Assembly: GCA_013398955.1 (NCBI GenBank)
Contig: VWPU01010357.1
Location: forward strand, 248,001-312,000
From: Callaeas wilsoni
Lineage: Eukaryota > Chordata > Aves > Passeriformes > Callaeidae
DNA: 64,000 nt
Direction of reading: 5' to 3'
The translations under genes were made by a program, and so were the position numbers. Shown in pieces: positions 13,366 through 26,990 of the stretch. Below the pieces are notes generated by a model. The model saw nothing but the letters and a program-made list of their open reading frames with translations. It made no database searches and was not told the origin of the DNA. The stretch's first letter is position 1. Each line of letters begins with the position of its first letter.

Positions 13366-13439
13366 AGAAGCAAAGTGGTTGCATCTGCCACCAGCACTCA
13401 TATTTCCAGCCTTTGCCTGTGATGAGTTCTTCCAGTTAA

Positions 13440-13728
13440 CAAATGACAGGACAAGAGAAAATGGCATTAAGTTGCACCAGGGAAAGTTTAGATTAGACGT
13501 TAGGAATTTCCTCCCCCCCCCCCCCACCCCCCNGAGCTTTAAATTATGGGAAAAGGCTGCCTAGGGAAGCCTAGAGGCACCATCTCTGGAAGCATTCAAT
13601 AAACTTGTGGCTATGACACTTAAAGATAGTTCACCATAGTTTAATGGTGAACATAGTGGTGGTGCTAGGTTGACAGTTGGACTTAATGATCTTTTCCAAC
13701 CTTATCAATTCTATGTTTCTATGATTTT
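13440..13728 (+). mobile_element. CR1 3' end, plus orientation
   Basis: ACAAATGACAGGACAAGAGA through GGACTTAATGATCTTTTCCA to the terminal CTATGTTTCTATGATTTTA. Contains a long C tract and an ambiguous base (13512-13533) where a normal CR1 has no such run. Confidence 0.9.
13512..13533. repeat. C-homopolymer ending in an N
   Basis: A run of 13 C, then A, 6 C and an undetermined base inside a CR1. The N implies unreliable assembly or length heterogeneity at this spot. Confidence 0.85.
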
Positions 13729-16700
13729 ACTAGCAGCAAGGCCAGCAAGAGCAGTATCTCTCTTGGTCTCCTCTGCAAAGTCTCTTTTCTAATCTGAACT
13801 GCAATAAGCAGAGTGATTAAGATTACATTTACCACCTTCTTATGGCTGTGTTTTATGTTTTCTTAGCAGCAGGCATTTCTTCATCGTATTTTCTATACGA
13901 AAAACTTTTTATTCAGTGGAAGGAACAATTCAATTTATTTTTTATCTACAAGAATGCATTAGCTTAATAATTTACATAGGCTTCCTTGGCTTCATGACAC
14001 TGTTTTCAACAATGCAAACAGAGCCAGCCACACTGCAGCTGCAGGCTTGTAAATACTTGCCTAACAAAGCAGTTCTACTCCAGCTAATGAATCTTGGGGA
14101 AGCTGACACTGTAGCCCGAGCTACAAATGGAATTCATTATATAAAATACAAACTAGCCACACAGACTGCACCATTTCCTTGGGCCCTCTGAAGACATGTC
14201 ACATGCTATATGTCACCCTGGGTTGAGTCAGTACGTTGTGTTGTTCTGTGATGTTATATATGTGTTTGATAGTATTTCTCCATAGCTATCCGCATGGAAC
14301 ACAAGAACAGTATGTTGGAAATCTGGTAAGGATTTAGATGTTTCTGTCTGAGGGATGGACATCAACATCTCGTGGCAGAGGGCTGTGGTTATGTGGCTGC
14401 CCTCATATCATGGGACAGAGGATGATGGCCTCACCTGTCAGACCCCTCTCAGCATTCTATCCAAACCTCCCAGAAGCTCCCCTGCAGGGAGTGGAAGATA
14501 CTACAGCTGGATAAACAAAGAGATAAACATCTTGCCCAAGTTCACAGAAATTACTCGGTACAAGAGCCAAGCACAGAGTCAAGCAGTTTTGACTCCTCAT
14601 AATTTGTTTTAACCAATAATCACAATATGTCATGAATGTGTGATTATTATGCCTGCATCCATAGCTCTCCGGTGCGTAGCATCTCAGAAATGCATTACGG
14701 GTTTAAATCCTCTCACAGTTATGTCAGTTTTAAATGTGTCACAGCTGTCGTCACTGGAATTACTCTTAACTTGCCCCTTTGTAATTAAAAAGAAAAACCA
14801 AGATTTATATGACATCTAGGGAGCTATATATTTTGGTACTACAAGTTTATTTAACTTCTGACTAATAAACAAAAGCAGATTGTGGATAGAAATTAATTAT
14901 AGCGGGGAAAACGATTTATCAGTAGAGAGAAAATCTATCACAACAAGAAGTCTCATACAGATTATTCTAATATGAGTTTCAGGTAGCTGTGCATTTTTTA
15001 AATCATTACCAAGTCATAAAAAATGAGTAAGCCTAACATAAAAGCCATCACATTTCATTTCTAGGGGATAATATTTGTAGGGTAACCCCTTGGTATGCAC
15101 TTCAGACCATAGCCTTATGTAGTGAACTATGTACATTTCTTGAACTCAAGTAGTATATGGCTTTTTAGACTACACATTGCAGCGGATGCAATACTCTAAA
15201 ATGTGAGAGCATCTGGCTACCAATAGATTGCATCCTCCACATTCACATTACTGAGCGATTATTGATTAGTGAAACAAATGGAAATCTTTCACCAAAAAAT
15301 TGGAGGCATCCCTTCCTGAAATATGCAGGAGGAAACCCTTGACCTGTGAATCTTAGGAATTATGCAAGTTTCGTATTTAAATGATAGCTAAAGTGATAAA
15401 TTACCGTAATCATCCTGCCTTTGTAATTTCATTTTTTACTTGGTAGCTTATAGAGCTTGGTACTTTATAGAGCTGGCTGGATAACTTTTCCAATAATGTT
15501 TGCAGTGAGTTTTACTCACATTTTTCATTAATTTATGGGCTTCAAGGCTATGCAAGTCTCTTCATACTGCATAGTTATTATTCACATACCTTTTTTCCCA
15601 TTGAACAGTAGTAGCACCTACTTCCTGGTAAACTCAAACTACTTTTATTCTTTACTGTGCACACAAATAACAAAAGGATGACTTTTAAATAAACATATAA
15701 ATAGACAGGGTTTTTTTACATGTGACAATCATCACTATGACTCAGAGAAATAAAACAGAAGATAACTGTAACAGATAAACCTAGCACATTTCTCCTTGGG
15801 ACAAATAACATTTGGGAGCAACAAAAGCATTTTAAAACACTAGGATCTTGCTTTGCCTGAGGAAGACACTGATAACCTTGACAGCCACTTTTTGCTCGTT
15901 TACATTCCTCAAGCCAAGCAGGGCAGAAACCAAATCAGAGAAATGGATAAAAAACTGTAATTTAAAAAAATTAAATAAGAAGAATGCCTTAAACCATGTT
16001 ACACTAAAGAACTTTCCGCTTTACATGCAGCAGGTACAGGATCAATAGGGAGACAGAAAGAAACAAGCAACTCGTTTTCACTTTCTGAGCAGATCCATGT
16101 GGCTAGAAGCCTCCATGTAGGGAGGGAGACCTGGCTCCAGCAGCAGGTGACACCAGCCAGTGCTGTCACAGGTGTTGTGGGCCATTGATGCAGGGACAGA
16201 GCACAGAGCACACTGCTGCTCCTTCCCCCTCAGCTTCCAGCCTAAGGCACTGTTGGTTTCTGTCGCTTTTCCACATCTGTGTCCCTCTCTAGGGGTTCTT
16301 AAGATGAGGATTGTGTCCAAGCAGCTGTTTCAAACAGCTATCTGTGAGCTTTTCCTCCAGGAACTTATCTCAAGGAAACCACTCACCTTTCTGGCCTCCA
16401 TGGCACCTAGCAGCAAGGCATCCTGCATTTTAGTCCCGTGTTCTCCAAAGATCTCTCATTCCCCAGACAACACCAAGAGCCGAGTCTGAGCCAGGCCATC
16501 AGCTTTGCTCTGCCATCACACACCACTACCGCTCACCCTGATGGTGACACAAACAACCAGCAATCTTCCCAGAATTTCAGGGACCTGGCTTAACTCTAAA
16601 ATGAGACAGCCGGAGATCCAGACCTCCTACAAAGATAAATATGCCGCCCGATGTGTCACGGATACTTTGGAAACTGCTTATGGATTGCAGGCACTTGCTG

Positions 16701-19700
16701 ATTATAAATGTTGTGCCACTTTTCTCTGCATTCTATTGATGGGGGCGATGAAGAAAATGAATATCATCCTAACATTTTAAGAGAAGGCTGCTAAATTCCC
16801 TCTGATCAGATGTAGTGATTCTGCTTACTAAGCCAAGGGATATAAAGTTAAATTTTTCTTCATTTCATAAAAACTAAACATAAAAATAAAGACTTTAAGA
16901 ATAAATTTCACCAAGGAAATATATTGGATGGCTAAGAGATCTGGATGCAAACATGAAAGATGATTTAAAATAGAGATTAGAATGGTTCTTTTTCTTCCTT
17001 GTAGTAAATAAAAATTAAAATAATCAAAGCCATGGATCAGGATAACTTGATTTTTAGTTAAAAGAAGATTTTAGTAATTCTCTTGTTTCTAATACTATTC
17101 TGTCCCAGTGCCTGTGGTCTCCCCTCAGAGCAGCTGGGTTTCTGAGCTCTATTCCTTTGTGGTCAGGGTGGTGCTTTAAGTGTTTTCCGGACATTTTCTC
17201 TTGCTTCATTTTCATCTTTCCCATTCTGTCTCTTACATTTCATTGTAGGGGATGCCCTGTATTCTACTGTCATTTCTCAGGAATTCTGCACAAATTGATA
17301 CAATTGGCAGCCATTACCTATATATTCCCCTTAATTGAAAACCATATGGAGCTCACAGGAAAGTTGTAATACCCAGTTTTCTCTTGTCTAGTTAAGGCCT
17401 TTGCTTCCAACTTTAAAAGCAGCTCCACAAGGCAGGCAAGGTCAAGAAGAAAACTGATCTAATTATCCCGTAAATCTTCAAATAACAACTATCAGGCTCT
17501 GTATATATAACATAGAACTGACCAAAAGACTTTAACAGTATGGGATCTTGCTTGGTAAAGGACTTCAAGAGACTATGGTTGGAATTAATTTATTTAGGGC
17601 AAGGAAATGAATCACAAAATACAGCCAATGCTACCATACTGTGAAAATCCAGCACATAGGCACTACTTCTCCTGGCTGTCTTTTAGATCCCCTTGCGTTT
17701 ATTTTAACTAGTTGGACAAACCTTCAGACTGAAACTTTCTAGCAATTGAGGGCTTTTCAAGGTGAGGGGTGAGGAGAAACAGGCTAAATCAAAGCAATGC
17801 AGGCAGCTCATTCTGAACATGAGACTGAAATCAGCAGCACACCACAGATAGTAATAAGCAGGTTAATTTCAATTAAGTGTGTCACAGATTTAAGGCTGCA
17901 AAGGCAATTTGGATGACACATCCAGGCTGAGGGGTTTTCAGCATGAGGACTGCCTTCTGCTGTTTCAAATAAGGGCAATCATAAAACTTCTGTTTTAAAA
18001 TCTCTGTTCAGCTCTAACAAACTGAAGTACAACAGCTAAGTTGTATTAAATATCTGTCTACGGTGAGCACACACACAAGCAGGCAAGGGCATCTGTCACT
18101 ACTGAGAGAACTTCATTGCTTTCACAGGAAGCGGTTTTTCCTCCCAAGTCCTGCCTTGAGGTATACCATACACTCTTGTTCACTGGCAAAGACATTTTTA
18201 GTTCTCCGAAATCTCCCCAAGACTGAGGAGGGAACGAAAAAGGCCTCCAGGAAAAAAGGGCTATGAGCAAACAGGGGGAAGAGACACGGGATGGTAGATT
18301 AGGGCAGAGGGAAGAAAGAAAATACGCTGAAGGTGGTGGTGAAGGGCAAGAGATGTACATCCCTTGCAGGCCTCGAGCACCCATGCAAGCCTCATGGACA
18401 CCAGGAATGCTCGTGGCAGCCCCAGACTTTCCAAGCAAAGAGCCACCAACCCAAAAAACCCTTCTTAGTTAAAATGCACTAGAGGCACAAATCTTCAGAA
18501 AGAGGAATCAGGGAAGGATTTGAATAGCACAATCTTTTCTCAACAGTCTTTTATGGCCCCAGCTCTAAGGTTTACAGTGATCAGCGTAAACAGTCCCTGT
18601 CTTTGGGGGAAAAATAATAATAATTTCTTTTAAAAATTGGAAGCATAGCCTTCCTTGAAAATTAGATTTGCTTTAAGACAGCTGGTTTTCATATTTTGGC
18701 TGAAATGCATATTCATTGAGTTTTTTCTCTAGCTGTGTTTCAGAACACAAGTAACTCTTCACATCAATGAACCTGTTAATACAAAAGAAGTAGCCCACAA
18801 GGGGAGTGCCTTAATGTTTATGACTCTTCAGTACCTTATCTTGCATTCTCAGATAAAGATAAAACATATTTTTTCCCTAAGTATCAAGTCCTTTTACTAA
18901 ATAGAATACAACTTAATCAACAAAATGTATTATAATCTGTTATAAAGGCAATACTTAAACTTGAGATGAGGATACAGAAGAAACAACCCGAAACAAAACA
19001 GGATTCACCAGGCAGCATGGAGTTCACAATTTGTTCACAGCCATATCTTCAATCTGCCACTTCATGTATCACAACTCCCACCACACTCTATTTTGAGAGC
19101 TGAGGTGGGATTAAATGAACACACAGATCATGAATCAGGTTTTTTTTGCATATGGATGGATTTCACCTGCAGTGCTTCATATTTTGTATATTTTCCTATA
19201 AAGAGAGGGTGATCATAATTCTTCATTCTGCTGCCTCCTTTACATAAATTATAATGTAAATGTTAGCACGTAGGAAATACGAATAATGCAGTTACTTTAG
19301 AGAAAATGAATAGAAACTAGAAATAAAATATGCTGCCTGTATGGGAAGAGAGCAAGGATGCGTCAGACTGAAGTTTGACTGCAAAGAGCCTGTGAATTTT
19401 AAAAGATAATCTCTACTTTATGAGGCTTAGACAATAGTAATTATAGCAATTTTTGTGAACAGTATTTGTCGAGCTATGTAAAATGAAACTGCACTAATGA
19501 GATGTATTTGAAATCAGTAGGACTGCACTATGAGGAAAATATCCCTTGTGCTCCCTTGTTTCAGCCGTATGTGAAACCAGTTCGGAGACTTAAAATGTAT
19601 GAGGAGAAAAAGCAGCAAACACTTGCCGTGTGCTACTTAGCACACACTGTGACAGTGATAAATTCCCTCAGTGATTCTCAGGTGCCCTGTTATTATCTTT

Positions 19701-19783
19701 AACTGCCTTCTAGCCTGTCAATCTTCTGCTTCCAGATGGTATCGGTCATTCACACAGGCAAAATCTTGCTTAGAGGGACTTAC

Positions 19784-19917
19784 ACTTTGTGCTGGTAATA
19801 GGTGTTTTATCTTCCAGTGGGTTATTTGCCCACTATTCTTGTGGAATTCCACAAAAGAAGCATCTCTGATTATCTGACAATTTATCTTTTGTACGGATCT
19901 TGTTGGAAATTGAGTTA
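19784..19917 (-). CDS. Internal coding exon (44 codons)
   Basis: An acceptor CTCCTTCTAG and a near-consensus donor AGT|GTAAGT flank a completely open frame with IIRDASFVEFHKNSGQITHW. Two bases complete an incoming codon and it ends in phase 0, as the next exon (3087-3191) requires. The alternating charged and hydrophobic pattern looks more like beta structure than the other exons. The upstream join to 30533-30656 is not in phase, so at least one exon in between is missing from this model. Confidence 0.75.
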
Positions 19918-21076
19918 CTAGAAGGAGTTGGTTCTTTCAAAATGGAATCTCTCCCTGAGGCTTTCAGTGCAGGATAATAAGATTTCATCTTCTGCATCTC
20001 AGAAAGCAGGGGACAGGAAAATACCTACACCTCCAAGGCGCTTGATAGGGAGCACCAGCAAATCTGTACACAGCACATCCTTCTGAGGTACCTAATACTA
20101 CAGCTGGCCCATACAAAAAAGGTATATACCCATAACCTCCACGGGAGCTCAGCCATTTACCATTTATTGTGCAGAACACTCGAGGCAGGACTCTTTTTCT
20201 CATTTACTCTTAAATGGAACCATGTTAATTTACCCTCGACCAGGTGCTGCAATATGCACTCACTAGTGAGAAGCCCTTACCGTGGTCCAAGGCACCACCA
20301 ATTCCTCTTTGTACTGGTGACATGTCACTGTCCCACTGTCCTGAAGCTATGCCAGAGCTATGGATAGGTAAGAGCACATTAGCACATCAAAAATGGTAAG
20401 CAATCCATCACCTTCACTTCATTTCATGGACTTCACAATATCCTGACATTTTGTGCAGAAACACTTTTGAAAACAATGTAACAGAAAGGAAATTGACTTT
20501 TTTTTTTTTAATCTAGAACGTCAGATGTCAGGTAAGTGTTGCATAAATACTGTGCTGCATGACAATGTAACAAAGTCTCAGTCTTCCTTAATAATGTACA
20601 GTTTTGTGCAAAGAGGCTAAAGTATTTAATCAGTAGGAGACCTAGTGGCTGACTCATTGAAAAGACCACTCTATATTGAAGAGACATTCTTCTTATATTT
20701 AATGGGCTAAATGAAATAATTTCCAGAATTCCTAGAGAAAAGTAAGGAAAAAAAAATTGTTTTCCATGAGAAGGTTAGAACTGTGGAATTCTCTAACTCC
20801 TACAGTCCATACCATGACTTTCTTTTCTTTGGACTGATTTGTTTGGTTTTTTTTTAACTGTTTAAACCATCTAAAGCACAGACAAATACTTCAATGGCAT
20901 AAAAATGGAACAGGTGCTGCCCATCTGAAGCCAGAGGGAGAAGAGGAGAAAGCTCTGTTTTAAGAAAAAAACAAGAGCAAAGACATTGATGCTACTGAGG
21001 TAGTGCAAAAAAATCTGAAATCCAGGTGACATCTTTAAACTCAACATGTTTACAAGTCCTCTTAATCTAAGTGACA

Positions 21077-21121
21077 CTTTTTATTTTATTTTATTTTATT
21101 TTATTTTATTTTATTTTATTT
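21077..21121. repeat. (TTTTA)n microsatellite
   Basis: About nine perfect copies of a pentanucleotide, immediately left of a CR1 tail. Confidence 0.9.
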
Positions 21122-21191
21122 GTGATTCCCAAGGCCTTAATAAGTTACTTTGTAACAAAGCTAGTAATCACCACCTAAACAACTCTTCTGA

Positions 21192-21268
21192 GAAATTATG
21201 TGGGAGTTTTATGATTGGACTTGATGATCTTAGAGGTCTTTTCCAATCTTAATTATTCTGTGATTTCA
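21192..21268 (+). mobile_element. CR1 3' tail fragment
   Basis: Only the last 75 bases: TTGGACTTGATGATCTTAGA, GGTCTTTTCCAATCTTAAT and ATTCTGTGATT. Confidence 0.8.
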
Positions 21269-23329
21269 GGGCTTGATAAAGTTAAAGAACAGAATTTCCA
21301 GTGGGAAAAAAGCCAAACACATTTCTTGTGTTTTTTTTTTTTTTCCTGATGCTCAGAATCCATTCTTTTACTAGAACTAAATGACTTGAAGGACCGTGAC
21401 AGCTCTCACTATACCAAGTATAATATTGCACGTATCCTCTACTCAGCACTTTTCTGTTTAGAGTTAAAAGAGAAAACAGTTAAGAATGGAAATACAATAA
21501 AGTCTCCTAATTACAATAATGTCTTCAGGAGACAAATCAAGTTGTCTAACACGAATATCATTTAAGATGGTTTTTTCAGGTCATGTCAATAAAAAATTCG
21601 GAGGTGCTCTCAACCTCTGTCAACCCAAGAGTGACCGGAAGTGCTGACTGAGGGATAAAGGGCAATAGACTCACTGCAATGTCTTTGAAACATACTAGTT
21701 TTAGGTCTTATACACAACAAGAAAATTTATTTTCATGATTTCTCCTTTATCTGAAGTACACATATCCCTTCAAATAAATTTGTTCTCAGTAATAAGGTCC
21801 TGTTACCTCAAAACCCATTGCTCCCTTTCTGCAAGGGGAAAATACTTTTATACTATTTTCATAAGGAAAAACAAAAATTCCACTTACAAAAGCCAGAGAA
21901 AAACAAGCAAAATATTGTCAAATGTAACCAGTAAAACTGATAGGAATATTGGAAATTAATAGCAGAAGATTACTTTCATTTCCCATCTTTTTTTTGGTTT
22001 TATTTCAGTAAAAGCAAACAACTTAGAGCTAACTTATCTGTAAGTTTATTTTTCTTTCCTTTCTTGCCTCTTCTTTAGCAAAAACATGAGTGTCTATTTT
22101 TACATTATAGGTTGTTTAATTTTAAGTTTTTTGAATTTTAAGCCCCACGTCTTACTTGACTGCTAAAAAAGGCCCTAGTGATCCAGTTTCCTGGCTCCTC
22201 CTTGTTGACAATAGGGTCATTATGCATATTGCACCCAACAGCTTGACCTTTGTAGGTGCAAATCTTTGTACCTAGACAGAGTTATTAAATTTATTAAAAC
22301 ACTGCCAAGTGTAGAATACAACCTTTCTTTCTTGGCTGAGGGTCTGGTCACAGAAGGTTTTTATTGCACAACCCTCCCACAGTTCGTCACATAGAGGTAT
22401 TTTGAACCAGTTGACACCACCAAATCTACAGGAGAGACAAAAACAAATACCAAATAACAAAAATAGCATGTTTTATATTAAAAAAAAAACCAAAACAACC
22501 TTTCTTCCATTAGCAATATTTCTATCAGAATGAGACCAAAATCAGATCATAAATATTCATAATTTTAAGCATGATTATTACACCATCTCTAGCAAACTTT
22601 TTTTTCTATGTATACTTTTTAAATCCTCAAACTGTTCAATATAAGATACCTGCCATTTTCTTTCAGAATATGAATAAAACTGAAGTGAAAACATACTAGA
22701 ATTAAGGACAGCTTTCCTGAATCCTAAAGTTCCTCTACCTGCCAGAGGTAATTAAATTTGGCTAGACATTGATGACAGATTTTCTTACAAGCCACAGCAG
22801 AATTGGAAATTCAGAATGAGTGTGAGCGATTACACTCATCCATGTTCCAGAGGGAATAAGAGAAAATTTAAAAAAAAAAATTCTCTATGAAAATATTTGC
22901 ACCCTGTGTATGCAATCTGCATAATTTGGTTTCATGACAGAGTTGGGGAGCCAAGCAGAAAAAACTTTTAAGGTTTTGGGTGACAGCAAACAATGTGTGC
23001 ATTTATGCTCATATTAAGATTTGTAAAAATACACTTTTTTTAGGAAGAAATACTCATACAGAAAATCCTTTCTGTCACAGTTTAAAATGTGTTAATTTTT
23101 CACTCACTGTCATTATTCTAAGGGTTTGTACTGTTGGGTGGTTTTTTCGTTGTTTTTTATCATTCCATTTATTTCACTAAAACTCTTAGGAGAGGTTGCA
23201 GAAGTAATTTGTAGCTGCATAACAGCTGGTTTAGATTTTGTCAGGATTTCTGTTACATTTTAGTGTGCTTTCAGATTATGTTGTCTTGTGCTAAATGTGT
23301 GTAATCCATGTCTGTATTAAGAGGATACT

Positions 23330-23500
23330 TGACCGCATTTAGTGTAAATAGCGGTGCCATCCAGTTGCCTGAAAACAACCACTAAATCAGCTTACAATTA
23401 GTGTGCTTCGCTTTATCCGAGGGACGAGGACTAATTCGCGGTGCTAAGGATCACGACAGCAATGCTTTTAATTAAATAGAACATCCCGGTTACACCAAAT
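23330..23500. promoter_or_regulatory. Candidate conserved non-coding element
   Basis: CpG-retaining, non-repetitive and AT-balanced sequence (GCTTCGCTTTATCCGAGGGA, GACTAATTCGCGG, TTTTAATTAAAT homeodomain-like sites) in an intron where CpG is otherwise rare. No coding frame. Conservation is a guess. Confidence 0.3.
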
Positions 23501-23615
23501 GTAGGCCTTGAATTCTGGCACAGTTAAATTGAAAGATGGATAATCCCAGCAGTCTTTGAATTGGTAATGCTGTAACCAGGAATAGATTAGAAAAGCCTTT
23601 TTTATTTTATTTCAG

Positions 23616-23625
23616 AAATAATAAC

Positions 23626-23664
<39 letters not shown>
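23616..23664. repeat. (AAT)n microsatellite
   Basis: About 16 near-perfect trinucleotide copies. Confidence 0.9.
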
Positions 23665-23665
<1 letters not shown>

Positions 23666-24878
23666 TGCTGAACTGGTATATTTTAGGAGGTGATACCTAC
23701 AATGCAGCTCCCTTAATCCCTTTCAGATGGCTACCAATACATTAACAGCCACTATCAGGAAAAAAATTCCTACGATTTTTTGTCTCTTGCGGGGGCTTTC
23801 ATCAGAGACGCAGCTCTGAATCAATGTGCACTGTGTAGTCCTATTTCTAAGTACCTCGTGCCTCTTCCCAGCACAAAGAATAGGAAGGAGGGGGCAGACA
23901 GAAGTGACGTTAGTTACCTTGGCATCTCCAGTACTCCCCAGAAATTTAGTCACCCACAGCTTGGCCCCAGAGCTATTCTGAGCACTGAAGGCACAAGGCA
24001 CACGGCAGCTGAGATGAAATGCATTCAGCCAAACCACCTCCCTCTCTCTGACCTGCTCTCTCCTCAGCTGGGATATGACTGAACATGGGCAGAGGCAAAA
24101 AGGCCAATGCACTGTGGTCCTTTATCTCTTCCAGGCACAGATTTGGAATGTAAGACAGAGCCACGTATAAATACTCCAACCTTGTCTTCCCTCTTTTTGG
24201 CTTATTAACGTTTTTTATGGACCATAGCCATCCAAAGGCAATGCAAACAAAATAGCTGCTTTTCTGTCTCACAGATGATTTATAGTTTTCTGCAGAAACC
24301 TTCTGTGACATACAGGTGCAGAAGTACCCAGAATATTCCTTCAGAAGCTCCAGGAAAGCTCCCCAGGAAAGATGCTGTGGATGAGGGAAAGTACATAAAG
24401 CTGTTTTGAATGAAACAAATCAGGCTCAGTGATGTGGTAACTTCTCACTAAACATGTTTTTGATTGCTTCTAACCCTCTCTGCTCTGGAAAGCTGCCTTG
24501 CACCATCATTTCAAATTATTTTGACTATTTCTTCAAATTATTATCAAGTGAAGTGCTGTGAAGGAACTGCACAGACGTTGCTGCAAACAACATTACACAG
24601 AAGGCACAAGTTACTGCCAGTGAGAAACCAAGGGTCTTGCAAATGCAGTCAAGTTCTGAATCTTTGTATTTTCTACAGCACAGGAGAGACTGCCCAGTTT
24701 TCTAGGGTCCTTGTAAGAAAACATTAGCTAGAGAGGGCAGAGGATTCCCACTGCCCAGCCTTGGGCATTCCGGGGGTGCTCTGTGCTTACTGACCCCTTT
24801 GCCCGAGGGGCACGCAGGCACATTGGCACGTGCTGCCTGCAGCTTCCGTGGCCTGTGCCTCAGCCATACCCACCCCAG

Positions 24879-25005
24879 ACACCCACTGGGGTGACCTGCC
24901 AGCACCACACACCCGCTGACGCCGCCTGTCACCATCTCACACCCGCTGACGTCACCTGTCACCATCGCACGCCCACTGACGTCACTCACCAGCACGGCAC
25001 ACGTC
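24879..25005. repeat. 30-bp GC-rich minisatellite with CRE palindromes
   Basis: About four units with a 30-base period (ACACCCGCTGACGTCACCTG core). Two units carry a perfect TGACGTCA at 24947-24954 and 24977-24984. Because the period is divisible by three, both strands give repeated 10-residue peptides; these are not evidence of a gene. Confidence 0.8.
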
Positions 25006-26865
25006 AGAAGCAGAACTGAGAAACTCGGGTGAGCAGTCATGGAGCAGACCAAGACAAGGGATGTCCAGCCATCCAGTTTATGCCCAGCACCAAAGACTAC
25101 TCAAAGCACCCTTAGGTTTTGTCCTGCCAAGTTGTAAAATCTAGAATAGTCACATTGCAAATGTGGAAGCTTCGTTTAGCAGGAAGAGGTGATTATTACT
25201 GTTTTTACTATACTCTTCCAGTCTATAATACAAAATAATTTTCTTCTCAGCTTCTTTCCTAGATAGGACTCATTATATTTAAACGACTACCCTGTGACTA
25301 GCCAAACTTTAATGATTGTGAAGATAAACAGTATAGTTTAGATTGTGACAGATGAGGTCTTTGTAGCAGTTACAACCAGTTACTAAAAAGTTTAGCTTCC
25401 TTATAAAAGTTTATTGTGATGCTCATGAAAGTGGTTTATTACCTAATGGCAAAAAATCACAATGCAGAAAACAACACCTGACTTTTAGTTTGCGTAATGT
25501 CTAAAAACCTGCCATTAGGTGTCATCTATTATTATATTGTTTGTGCCTTGTTTCAGATGCTTGTGTTTGTAAATATGTTATTTACTACTTTTAATATGAA
25601 TGCCTGACATTTCAATGGAACATGCTGACAGACTACTCATGTCTCCGGAAAGTTAACGTTACACAAATCAAGTAAGCTTTACAGGAACTTCATTTTATAA
25701 GTGTAAGCAATTTCTATAAGCGTCAAAATATCTCATTTCATCATTCTGGGAACCAAATGCTTTCCACTTTAATTTTCTTTTGAAATTTATATTTTCAAGT
25801 TTTAAAGCATTAGGTATGTTTTCCAGTAAAAGTTGTTAAAGAATTAAGATGTTTCAGTCAACAGTTACCTATTATTTTGTCTTATGTAGACTATATATTG
25901 TTAATGTTTTTCTTCCTTTGAGAAAGAAACTGAACTCCAAGAGCCTGCCATGCCTTCACAGCCAAGATTATTTTATTTGCTTTAAAATTAGCCCCTGCAA
26001 TATGGGAGATAGATCTAAGGGCAAACAGGCTAGGAAAGAGGGGCTGAATGTTACAGTCAGGTAAACTTTAGCACATGGCAGATTCTCATGCTGGCTTTAT
26101 ACCTAATACCCCTGAGCATCTTACAGCTAAAATACAAAGTAGTCTGTGGTGTTGTTAGGCTTTAATACTTTTAAAGACACGTTGAGTGTTAATGGGGTCC
26201 TCTGGACTTAGGCCTTTGTTGTTTATTATACCCAGACTGCCTGGGTGCTCTCTAATGACATTCTCTAGCAAGTCACCTAATTCCTGACCTGCTGCTAAAG
26301 TCAACAGCCCCTGGATTATCTCCATCCACCTCCCTGCCTGCAGCAGCCTCGCTTCAGCAGTGAGTCACATCACTCCTGAAACCATGCCCCAGACCCCAAA
26401 ATACGCTCACACACTGCATTCCATCAGCATCTCTGAAACACAGGAGCGCATATGGAAACACGAAAACAAACAGTACATCCCCTTTGCCAAACCCACTTGC
26501 ATTCCCCATTGCTGTACCAGTGCGATACGCAGGCACAGCTCCGCAGTGCTGGCTTCCCACCCCCGGGGCAGAGCTGCAGCCTGATAAAGATCCCAGTGCC
26601 CAAAGAGCAGAAATAAGGACCTCAAGGCACTCTGCAGAGTGTAGGAAATTGCACAGGCAGCCAAAGAGCCCAAGGTGAAAACTGAGGACAAATGGAACTT
26701 CCATTAACAATGCTCACTTGTCATCAACACAAAATTCACTCCTGGAAGCTAACAGCGAGCAGGGCTTGGGGTCAGGAATTGGACCCCGTATTTTATAAAT
26801 GGCTCTGGTGGCTGGCTTTACTGTGCAGCTGCCTGCCAGGAACAGGGAGAAGTTATTTAACCAAT

Positions 26866-26990
26866 CAACCAACCAAAAAACAAAAACAAAACAAAAGAAA
26901 TCCCAAACAAACAAAAAACCAACCAAACAAACAAAAAAACCAAAACCAACAAAACAAACAAACAAAAAACCCAAACAAATCGAACCAAAA
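26866..26990. repeat. (CAAA)n-like low-complexity tract
   Basis: A-rich sequence with C every three to five bases. It produces spurious Lys/Asn/Gln/Thr-rich open frames. Confidence 0.85.

Larger units (their letters stand above)
3192..19783. other. Intron of about 16.6 kb between coding exons
   Basis: Mostly AT-rich sequence with no exon I would defend. It contains a CpG-rich island (4980-5160), CR1 fragments (6045-6295, 13218-13365, 13440-13728), a TA microsatellite near 8.08 kb and many short open frames on both strands. Open frames at 4.3-4.7 and 10.4-11.2 kb lack usable donors. Confidence 0.6.

Noticed and set aside
19985..20203. Minus open frame SSRGGYGYIPFLYGPAVVLG resembling a Gly/Tyr-rich protein tail
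   Set aside because: No acceptor supports it and its end phase does not match the exon at 19784.
24702..25052. Repetitive open frames on both strands
   Set aside because: A consequence of a 30-base minisatellite whose period is divisible by three.
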